From Sphaerisporangium dianthi (lineage in GTDB: Bacteria > Actinomycetota > Actinomycetes > Streptosporangiales > Streptosporangiaceae), in NCBI RefSeq assembly GCF_042654065.1, contig NZ_JBHSFP010000032.1:42689-106688 (forward strand): a DNA stretch of 64,000 nucleotides, in the 5' to 3' direction. The notes under the pieces are model-generated. The model was given only the letters and a program-made list of their open reading frames with translations. It did no database searches and was not told where the DNA came from. Of this stretch, positions 35,447 to 42,154 are shown in pieces (positions within the stretch are counted from its first letter, which is position 1; every line of letters starts with the position of its first letter). The translations under genes and the position numbers were made by a program.

Positions 35447-35460
35447 GTACTCTGGAGTAC
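35447..35460. promoter_or_regulatory. GTACTC-TG-GAGTAC dyad over the ribosome site of the cysteine desulfurase
   Basis: A perfect 6-base dyad with a two-base centre. Its right arm contains the GGAG that serves the ATG at 35464. The loop is too small for a stable RNA hairpin, so a protein site is more likely, or chance. Confidence 0.3.
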
Positions 35461-35463
35461 GCC

Positions 35464-36624
35464 ATGGCTTACCTAGACCACGCGGCGACCACGCCGATGC
35501 TCCCCGAGGCCATCGAGGCGATGACGGCGCAGCTCACGCACGTCGGCAACGCCTCGTCCCTCCACGCGGCGGGCCGCCGCACCCGCAGGGTCGTCGAAGA
35601 GTCGCGCGAGGCCGTCGCCGGCGCGCTCGGGGCGCGGCCGAGCGAGGTCGTCTTCACCTCCGGAGGCACGGAGGCCGACAACCTCGCCATCAAGGGGCTC
35701 TATTGGGCGCGCCAGGCGTCATCCGGAGCCGACCGCGTCCTGATCAGCGCGGTCGAGCACCACGCCGCCCTCGACCCCGCCCACTGGCTGGCCGAGCGGC
35801 AGGGCGCCCGCGTCGAGCTCCTGGCCGTCGACGAACACGGCCGCGTCCACCCCGAGACGCTGCGCGCCGCCATCGGGGAGGACCCCGATCGCATCGCGCT
35901 CGTCAGCGTGATGTGGGCCAACAACGAGGTCGGCACCGTCCAGCCGATCACGGAGCTGGCGGCGATCGCCCGCGAGCACGGCATCCCGTTCCACACCGAT
36001 GCCGTCCAGGCGGTGGGGCAGTTGCCGGTGTCGTTCTCCGCGTCCGCCGTGGACGCGATGACCATCTCCGGGCACAAGGTCGGTGGCCCGGTCGGCTCCG
36101 GGGCGCTGCTGCTCGCCCGGGGAGTGGACCCGATGCCCGTGCTCCACGGCGGCGGTCAAGAGCGCGACGTCCGCTCCGGCACCCTGGACGCCGCGTCGAT
36201 CGCCGGTTTCGCGACCGCCGTGCGCGTCGCGGTGGCGCGCCAGGAGACCGAGGCCGCCCGGCTGCGCGCCCTGCGCGACGAGCTGATCACCGGGGTCCGC
36301 CAGGCCGTCCCGGACGTCGTGCTCAACGGTCATCCGGACGAGCGCCTGCCGGGCAACGCCCACTTCTCCTTCCCCGGCTGCGAGGGCGACGCCCTGCTGA
36401 TGCTGCTGGACGCCAAGGGAGTCGAGTGCTCGACCGGCTCTGCCTGCTCCGCCGGCGTCGCCCAGCCCTCCCACGTGCTGCTCGCCATGGGCGCCGATGC
36501 CCTGAGCGCACGAGGGTCACTGCGTTTCTCCCTCGGCCACACCTCCACACCGGCCGATGTGGAGGAACTGGTCAAGGTCATCGCCCCCGTAGTAGAACGC
36601 GCCCGCCGCGCCGGCCTCACCTGA
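35464..36624 (+). CDS. cysteine desulfurase (IscS/NifS type)
   Basis: A 386-residue PLP enzyme that takes sulfur from cysteine as a persulfide and hands it to acceptors. The start MAYLDHAATTP is the family hallmark. His99 (EHHA) and Lys205 (SGHKVGGPVG) are the PLP-stacking and PLP-binding residues, and the persulfide Cys328 lies in CSTGSACSAG. In actinomycetes this gene normally stands next to mnmA, and mnmA is indeed present at 38942, so it is probably the sulfur donor for tRNA 2-thiouridine. Here a MerR gene and an inverted unknown gene separate the two. GGAG is six bases before the ATG. Confidence 0.94.
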   Translation: MAYLDHAATTPMLPEAIEAMTAQLTHVGNASSLHAAGRRTRRVVEESREAVAGALGARPSEVVFTSGGTEADNLAIKGLYWARQASSGADRVLISAVEHHAALDPAHWLAERQGARVELLAVDEHGRVHPETLRAAIGEDPDRIALVSVMWANNEVGTVQPITELAAIAREHGIPFHTDAVQAVGQLPVSFSASAVDAMTISGHKVGGPVGSGALLLARGVDPMPVLHGGGQERDVRSGTLDAASIAGFATAVRVAVARQETEAARLRALRDELITGVRQAVPDVVLNGHPDERLPGNAHFSFPGCEGDALLMLLDAKGVECSTGSACSAGVAQPSHVLLAMGADALSARGSLRFSLGHTSTPADVEELVKVIAPVVERARRAGLT

Positions 36625-36736
36625 CCGCACCCGCCACGCGTGGGTGGCGCCTTCAATCACTCTGTGTCGTGTCGATCTCACGGTAAGTTCCGGCGGCTCT
36701 GGTGATCTTGTTCTTGACCATGTCGCAAACGGTAAA

Positions 36737-36755
36737 GTGTCCAGTCGCTGGAGAC
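36737..36755. promoter_or_regulatory. 19-bp dyad upstream of the MerR gene
   Basis: GTGTCCAG and CTGGAGAC flank TCG (perfect core TCCAG-TCG-CTGGA). It overlaps a TAAAGT element (36733-36738) that is preceded by TTGTTC with a 19-base spacer, the spacing used by MerR-activated promoters. The dyad lies over and past the -10 instead of within the spacer, so autorepression is more likely than activation. Inferred. Confidence 0.42.
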
Positions 36756-36797
36756 TCGAACGGAACTGACGTTCTGGGACGTGAACGGAGCCGAGGC

Positions 36798-37754
36798 ATG
36801 GCGCCACGCGACGGGTACACGATCGGGCAGCTCGCCCGGTTGTCCGGTCTGCCGGTGAAGACCATCCGCTTCTACTCCGACGTGGGCGTCCTGCCCGAGC
36901 GCGACCGCACGGCCGCCGGCTACCGCCTGTACGGGGAGGAGGACCTTGCCCGGCTGGAGCTCATCCGCACCCTCCGCGAGGTCGGTGTGGACCTCGCGAC
37001 GATCCGTGACCTGGGCGAGCGTGACCTGCGTCAGGTGCTCTCCCTCCAGCTCCGCACGGTGGAGACCCAGCTCACGGCGCTCCAGCGCACCCGCGCCGTG
37101 CTGCGCGCGACCCTGGAGCGCGGCGAGCCAAGCGAGACCGACCTGCGCAGGCTGAACAGCCTCGGCCGCCTGGGCGCCGCCGAACGCGAGGCGCTGATGG
37201 ACGCCTTCGTCTCCGAGGTGGGCGGCGGCAACCGGGCCCGCGAGCGGTGGCTCACCGGTCTGCGCGAGGCCATGGTGCCCGACCTGCCGCCCGAGCCCAC
37301 CATCGAGCAGCTCGACGCGTGGCTGGAGCTGGCCGAACTGCTCTCCGACGAGGACTACCGGGCCGTCCTGCGGCGGGACGACTCCGGCTTCTGGGACAGG
37401 CGCGACCGCAGCGAGGACACCGACTTCGACGGCTGGCGGAAGGTCAACGAGGAGATCGCCGGCACCGCGCTCGCCGCCGTCGACCAGGGCGTCGAGCCGG
37501 GGTCCGCCGCGGCCGAGCCGATCCTCGACCGGGTCGTCGCCCTGCTGGCGGAGATGCACGGCGTGGCGGCGGACGGTCCGGGGTTCCGGCGCACGCTCAC
37601 GCGCGCGTACGAGGAGCACGACCCGCGCGCCGTCCGCCACTGGGAGCTGGTCGCCAAGATCCGAAACACTCCTTGGCCGCCGCCGCAGACCATCGCCCAC
37701 ACCTGGATAGCCCAGGCCCTCTCAGCTCATCCCACCCCGCGATCCACAGGCTGA
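36798..37754 (+). CDS. MerR family transcriptional regulator
   Basis: A 318-residue regulator. The N-terminal winged helix YTIGQLARLSGLPVKTIRFYSDVGVLPERDRTAAGYRLYGEEDLARLELIRTLREVGVDLATI is a classic MerR domain, followed by a dimerisation coiled coil (about 75-115). The C-terminal 200 residues are helical with no cysteine metal-binding loop, so a small-molecule ligand is more likely than a metal. An in-frame ATG lies upstream at 36702, but GGAG seven bases before ATG 36798 and the conserved start favour the shorter form. It sits between two genes usually adjacent in actinomycetes, suggesting insertion. Confidence 0.88.
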   Translation: MAPRDGYTIGQLARLSGLPVKTIRFYSDVGVLPERDRTAAGYRLYGEEDLARLELIRTLREVGVDLATIRDLGERDLRQVLSLQLRTVETQLTALQRTRAVLRATLERGEPSETDLRRLNSLGRLGAAEREALMDAFVSEVGGGNRARERWLTGLREAMVPDLPPEPTIEQLDAWLELAELLSDEDYRAVLRRDDSGFWDRRDRSEDTDFDGWRKVNEEIAGTALAAVDQGVEPGSAAAEPILDRVVALLAEMHGVAADGPGFRRTLTRAYEEHDPRAVRHWELVAKIRNTPWPPPQTIAHTWIAQALSAHPTPRSTG

Positions 37755-37800
37755 GACCCGGGATCCAGGTCGAGAGCCGCGCCGGAGGCGTCGTGCGGGC

Positions 37801-38844
37801 TCAGCTCAGGAAGGGGGAGATGGCGATCCAGCCGGGGTCCTCGTCGACGTCGACGCTCGGCCGGCCTTCGCTCCAGGTGGAGACCAGTTTGTCCAGCTGG
37901 GCCGGCGCGCCGGCGGCAGGGTCGGCGTAGATGTGCAGCACCCGGGTGCCCTCGGCGCTCACGTGCACGGTGAGGACGGCCGCACCGCCGAGCCCGTCGA
38001 GCAGGGCCGACAGCCGCTCTTCGAACTCGCGGAGCGCCGACGCCGACCCGCCGTCCGGCAGGCCGTCCTCGTCGGACTCGGTGTAGGGCAGGGTGATGGC
38101 GATGTGCTCGTCGAGCAAGGGGTGGTCGACAGGGCGCAGGGGGTGGCGGGCGGCGGCGATGAGGCGCGTCCCCGCGGCCGTGCGGCCCTCGAGCAGGGCC
38201 CACTGCTCGTGCTCGAACTCGGAGGCCAGGTCGGACACGACGGCGGGCAGGTGGACGGCGGCCACGGCGTCGATGGGCTGGAAGGTGGCGGCGGTGATGT
38301 CGCCCACCCAGCGGGCGACCTCGTCCTCGCCGAGCAGCCGGTCGAGGGCCAGGAGGGTGGCCTCCATGCGGGTCTCGTCATCCAGGTCAGGAAATATCGG
38401 GTGATAGGCGGCGACGTCGATGCGCGGTGCGCCGTTGGGGACCCGCAGGCCGAGCACCATCTTGTCCATTCCGAGCTCTCGCCCTGCGACCTCGAGCGTG
38501 AGGTCGGCGGCGTCGGAGCGGGCGGGCCGGGACGGGAGGAACTCCCACAGGGCGTCCGCCGGAGGCGCCGCATTCGCCCAGCGATGGGCCAGCGGCCGCA
38601 GCTCGGGGTCACCGCCCGAGGAGACGATCAGCGCGCGCAGCGCCGCCCGCCCGGGAGTGATCTCCCAGGTCAGCTCGGGGCTCACGGCGGCGACCGCCGG
38701 GGCGAGCTCAGAGGCGAGCCCTTCGGAGTCGCCGGCCTCCAGCAGTGCCTCGACCTTCGGCCGGGAACTCGCCCACCACGCCCAGAAGCCGGCGATCGCA
38801 TCGGCGGGCCGACCCGGCTCGCTCTTCCGTCCGAACAGTCCCAT
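37801..38844 (-). CDS. conserved uncharacterised protein between the MerR and mnmA genes
   Basis: A 347-residue soluble protein starting MGLFGRKSEPGRPADAIAGFWAWW. I recall similar proteins next to mnmA in other actinomycetes but know no function; the gene is on the opposite strand. It looks like two alpha+beta halves: residues 1-160 (AGFWAWWASSRPKVEALLEAG, then WEITPGRAALRALIVSSGGDPELR) and 170-347 (MDKMVLGLRVPNGAPRIDVAAYHPIFPDLDDE, then VLTVHVSAEGTRVLHIYAD). The second half resembles small DUF695-like folds, unproven. GGGAGG lies ten bases before ATG 38844. It is divergent from mnmA with 97 bases between them. Confidence 0.75.
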   Translation of the reverse strand: MGLFGRKSEPGRPADAIAGFWAWWASSRPKVEALLEAGDSEGLASELAPAVAAVSPELTWEITPGRAALRALIVSSGGDPELRPLAHRWANAAPPADALWEFLPSRPARSDAADLTLEVAGRELGMDKMVLGLRVPNGAPRIDVAAYHPIFPDLDDETRMEATLLALDRLLGEDEVARWVGDITAATFQPIDAVAAVHLPAVVSDLASEFEHEQWALLEGRTAAGTRLIAAARHPLRPVDHPLLDEHIAITLPYTESDEDGLPDGGSASALREFEERLSALLDGLGGAAVLTVHVSAEGTRVLHIYADPAAGAPAQLDKLVSTWSEGRPSVDVDEDPGWIAISPFLS

Positions 38845-38941
38845 GGCCCTGGATCCTCCCAGGTGTCCGCCGCGAACGCGAACATGAGCCCGAGTCCGAG
38901 GAGCCGGGCGGCGTCGGCGGGCGGGTAATCTCAGGAGTGTT

Positions 38942-40012
38942 ATGAGTCTTCGTGTGCTTGCCGCCATGTCCGGCGGCGTCGACTCCGCGGTGGCGGCCGC
39001 CCGCATCGCCGAGGCCGGCCATGACGTGACGGGCGTCCACCTTGCCCTTTCCAGCAACCCGCAGTCCTACCGCACCGGCGCGCGCGGCTGCTGCACGCTG
39101 GAGGACTCCCGGGACGCCCGGCGCGCCGCCGACGTGATCGGCATCCCCTTCTACGTCTGGGACATGGCCGAGCGGTTCCATCGTGACGTCGTCGAGGACT
39201 TCGTCAGCGAGTACGCCGCCGGCCGCACCCCCAACCCGTGCCTGCGCTGCAACGAGAAGATCAAGTTCGAGGCCGTTCTCGACCGGGCGCTCGCGCTCGG
39301 GTTCGACGCGGTGGCGACCGGCCACCACGCCCGGCTGGAGGACGGCCTGCTGCGCCGCAGCGTCGACTCCGGCAAGGACCAGTCGTACGTCCTGGGCGTC
39401 CTCACCCGCGAGCAGCTCTCGCACGCGATCTTCCCGCTCGGCGGCTCCACGAAGGCCGAGGTCCGCGAGGAGGCCGCCGTCCGTGGCCTCACGGTGGCCG
39501 ACAAGCCCGACAGCCACGACATCTGCTTCATCGCCGACGGCGACACCCGCGGGTTCCTGGCCGAGCGGCTCGGCGCCGAGAGCGGCCCGATCGTCGACGA
39601 GTCCGGCGCCGTCCTCGGCACCCACGCCGGCGCGTACGGCTTCACCGTCGGCCAGCGCAAGGGCCTGCACATCGACCGCCCGACGCCCGACGGCCGCCCG
39701 CGGTACGTGCTGTCGATCGAGCCCGTGTCGAACACGGTGACGGTCGGCCCCCGCTCGTCGCTCGCGGTCGGCTCGATCGTGGCCGAGCGCCCGGTCTGGA
39801 ACGGCCCGGTCGCCGGGCCGGTCGAGCCGCTGGCCTGTCAGGTGCAGCTTCGCGCCCACGGCGAGGTGTACGGCTGCCGTGCCCAGCTCTCCGGTGAGGT
39901 GCTCCACATAGAGCTGGACAGCCCGGCCACAGGCGTGGCGGCGGGCCAGGCCGCCGTGCTCTACAGCGGAGACGTCGTCCTCGGGTCCGCCACCATCGCC
40001 TCATCCTCCTGA
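38942..40012 (+). CDS. mnmA: tRNA-specific 2-thiouridylase MnmA
   Basis: MnmA adenylates U34 of Lys, Glu and Gln tRNAs and replaces O2 with sulfur. The 356-residue protein begins with the PP-loop AAMSGGVDSAVAAA. Cys100 and Cys195 (NPCLRCN and SHDICFI) match the two catalytic cysteines of the E. coli enzyme at equivalent positions. FTVGQRKGLHI marks the central domain, with a beta barrel to the end. Sulfur probably comes from the cysteine desulfurase at 35464. AGGAG lies four bases before ATG 38942, and TAATCT about seven bases before that may be a -10, giving a very short leader. Confidence 0.95.
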   Translation: MSLRVLAAMSGGVDSAVAAARIAEAGHDVTGVHLALSSNPQSYRTGARGCCTLEDSRDARRAADVIGIPFYVWDMAERFHRDVVEDFVSEYAAGRTPNPCLRCNEKIKFEAVLDRALALGFDAVATGHHARLEDGLLRRSVDSGKDQSYVLGVLTREQLSHAIFPLGGSTKAEVREEAAVRGLTVADKPDSHDICFIADGDTRGFLAERLGAESGPIVDESGAVLGTHAGAYGFTVGQRKGLHIDRPTPDGRPRYVLSIEPVSNTVTVGPRSSLAVGSIVAERPVWNGPVAGPVEPLACQVQLRAHGEVYGCRAQLSGEVLHIELDSPATGVAAGQAAVLYSGDVVLGSATIASSS

Positions 40013-40047
40013 CGCCCGGCCGTCACCGCTGCCCGTCGGCCTGACCT

Positions 40048-40099
40048 GTCAGCCCGGTCCGTCAGCCCGGTCCGTCAGCCCGGTCCGTCAGCCCGGTCC
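40048..40099. repeat. 13-bp tandem repeat, four copies
   Basis: Four identical units GTCAGCCCGGTCC fill the space between mnmA and the convergent hydrolase gene, and a partial fifth copy runs into the stop codon and last codons of that gene (40100-40110). Confidence 0.95.
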
Positions 40100-40100
40100 G

Positions 40101-40736
40101 TCAGCCGGTCAGCTCGACGCTCTCTCCGACCGCCAGGCGCCGGAAGTCGGCGTCCTGAGCCTCGCCGCGGCGGGTGAGGATGTTGTCGACGAGCATGAGC
40201 CCGATGTCGTTGTACAGCCCGTCGTGGATGGAGTAGGCGCGCCGGGGCGCCACCTCGCGCAGGTAGTCGACCATCTCGACGGCTTTCAGCCACGGGCCGC
40301 TGGACGGCGTGAGCAGGGTGCCCACGGGACGGCCGGGCAGGGTGAACGCGTCCCCGGGGTGGAAGACCTCGTCGTCGACAAGGAAGCCGATGTTCTGCAC
40401 GACGGGCACGTCGAAGGCGATGCGCGCGTGCTCGCGGCCGAGGACCCCCACCTCGAAGCCCGCCGCCGTGAACGAGTCGCCCTCCCCGACGATGTTCACC
40501 TTCGCGCTCAGCCCGTCGAGCTGCTGGGCGGCCGCGGCGCACGTCCAGATCTGGACGTCCGGGCGCAGGGCGGCGAGGCGCTTGGCATCAAGGTGGTCGA
40601 AATGCTCGTGCGTGATGAGCACGGCGTCGGCTCCGTCCAGCGCCGACTCCTCGGTGAGGCCGCCGGGGTCGATGACCAGGGTGGAGCCGTCCTTCTCCAG
40701 GCGGACGCACGCGTGGCCGTGTTTGGTGAGCTTCAT
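40101..40736 (-). CDS. metallo-beta-lactamase-fold hydrolase (UlaG-like)
   Basis: A 211-residue protein of the metallo-hydrolase superfamily, short form. The metal-binding motif is ITHEHFDHLD (His43, His45, Asp47, His48), with VIDPGG before it and FHPGDAF and SIHDG later supplying the remaining ligands. It starts MKLTKHGHACVRLE, the usual opening of the UlaG-like / YcbL-like group annotated as MBL-fold proteins of unknown substrate. It is convergent with mnmA, and its stop codon is embedded in the end of a 13-bp repeat array. Confidence 0.88.
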   Translation of the reverse strand: MKLTKHGHACVRLEKDGSTLVIDPGGLTEESALDGADAVLITHEHFDHLDAKRLAALRPDVQIWTCAAAAQQLDGLSAKVNIVGEGDSFTAAGFEVGVLGREHARIAFDVPVVQNIGFLVDDEVFHPGDAFTLPGRPVGTLLTPSSGPWLKAVEMVDYLREVAPRRAYSIHDGLYNDIGLMLVDNILTRRGEAQDADFRRLAVGESVELTG

Positions 40737-40808
40737 CCTTCCATCATGACCCTCCCGGAACAGGCTGGGCGGGACCGGGACCTTGCGGCGGTCCTAAGCT
40801 TGCGCGGT

Positions 40809-41819
40809 GTGAGCGACTTTCCGTGGGAAGCGGCCAGCGCGACGGGCGTCGGGTCCCACTCCGGCGAAGACCAGTTCGAGACGCTGCGCATGGTGTTCGG
40901 CGAGCTTCCCGACCTTCCGTACCTGCCCGAGCTGCCAGACCGGGGCGTGGGTGCGGACATGGTCGGGCGCACGGCGTCGCTGCTGATCGACATGCCGGTG
41001 GAGGTGCAGCCGTCCGGGTGGCGCTTCGCCGACCGTCCGGGCCGTGACGTCCGCCGCGCCCGAGATCACCTCAGCCGCGACCTCGACGCGCTGGAGGAGG
41101 TCGCCCAGGGCTTCGAGGGACGGCTGAAGATCCAGGTGTGCGGGCCCTGGACGCTGGCCGCCGCGGTGGAGCTGCGCTACGGGGACAAGACGCTCGCCGA
41201 CCCCGGGGCCGTGCGCGACCTTTCGGAGTCGCTGGCGGAGGGCCTGGCGGCCCACCTCGCGGCCGTGCGGAGCCGGGTGCCGGGCGCGCAGGTGCTGGTG
41301 CAGGTCGACGAGCCAGGGCTGCCGGGTGTGCTGGCGGGCACCGTGCCGACCGCCTCCGGGTTCGGCCGGCTGGCCGCCGTCGAGGCGCCGATCGCCGCCG
41401 ATCGGCTGAGTGTCGTGCTGCCCGCCGAGGCCTTCACGATCGTGCATTGCTGCGCGCCCGAGGTGCCGTTCGAGGTGCTGCGCACGGCCGGGGCCCGCGG
41501 CATCTCCGTGGACGCGGGCCTGCTGCGGCGCCGGGACGAGGACCGCATCGGCGAGGCGATCGAGGCCGGCACCGCGCTGTTCCTCGGGGTCGTCCCGGGC
41601 ACGGACGCCCGGCTTCCGGACATCGGCGTCGTCGCCAAGCCGGCCCGCGAGCTGTGGGGGCGGCTCGGGTTCGCCCCCACGGAGCTCGCCGAGCAGGTCG
41701 TCCTCACCCCGGCCTGCGGCCTGGCCGGGGCCTCGCCCGCGTACGCGCGGGCCGCGCTGGCCCGCTGCCGCGAGGCGGCGCGCGTCCTGCGCGAGGACCC
41801 CGAACAAGAGCGCCGCTGA
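40809..41819 (+). CDS. MetE C-terminal-domain-like protein (methionine synthase-like)
   Basis: A 336-residue TIM-barrel protein resembling only the catalytic C-terminal half of cobalamin-independent methionine synthase (MetE is about 750 residues). The zinc motif is kept: His213 and Cys215 (VHCCAP) and Cys303 (TPACGLAG), with an Asp near 235 where MetE has a Glu. VQVDEPGLPG also matches the family. It lacks the N-terminal folate-related half, so methyl transfer from a small donor or a corrinoid protein is possible. Homologues sit at this same position beside ligA in other actinomycetes. GTG 40809 may be leaderless: TAAGCT ends eight bases before it. Confidence 0.82.
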   Translation: MSDFPWEAASATGVGSHSGEDQFETLRMVFGELPDLPYLPELPDRGVGADMVGRTASLLIDMPVEVQPSGWRFADRPGRDVRRARDHLSRDLDALEEVAQGFEGRLKIQVCGPWTLAAAVELRYGDKTLADPGAVRDLSESLAEGLAAHLAAVRSRVPGAQVLVQVDEPGLPGVLAGTVPTASGFGRLAAVEAPIAADRLSVVLPAEAFTIVHCCAPEVPFEVLRTAGARGISVDAGLLRRRDEDRIGEAIEAGTALFLGVVPGTDARLPDIGVVAKPARELWGRLGFAPTELAEQVVLTPACGLAGASPAYARAALARCREAARVLREDPEQERR

Positions 41820-41849
41820 AGCCCGGCGAGGACGGCCGGCCGCCGCGCC

Positions 41850-41972
41850 GGAGGGCGGGGCGGCCACTTCGGTCCGGGCGTCCGGCCGGCGGTCGTCCGG
41901 TCCAGGGGGCGGGGCGGCCACTTCAGCCCGGGCGTCCGGGCGGCAGGCGACCGGTTCCGGAGGGCGGGGCCG
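41850..41972. repeat. 54/55-bp imperfect tandem repeat between the MetE-like gene and ligA
   Basis: Two copies (from 41850 and 41904) plus a partial third (41959) share GGGCGGGGCGGCCACTTC and GGGCGTCCGG. The 335-base gap otherwise shows no gene. The rest of it up to ligA is less GC-rich and may hold the ligA promoter, which I could not define. Confidence 0.75.
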
Positions 41973-42154
41973 TGCGGCACCCCTAGACACCTGGGAAGAG
42001 CCGAGGAAGAACTGTCCTTTTCGTGGGGAAATGTCGGTGCTGGATGGCATGGTGGTAGTAACGATTCCCCAGGTAGGACGTGTATCCGGGGGCACGAGCA
42101 CTCCTCGTAGCCCGTAGCGTTCTCCCCGGGGCTGAACGACGAGGGGAGACGGGC

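Noticed and set aside
36702..36797. Upstream ATG for the MerR gene
   Set aside because: The extension overlaps the promoter dyad and is not MerR-like; the ATG at 36798 has a good ribosome site.
40224..40808. Extension of the MetE-like frame through the opposite hydrolase gene
   Set aside because: It is antisense to a gene with a complete metal motif; the family start is at GTG 40809.
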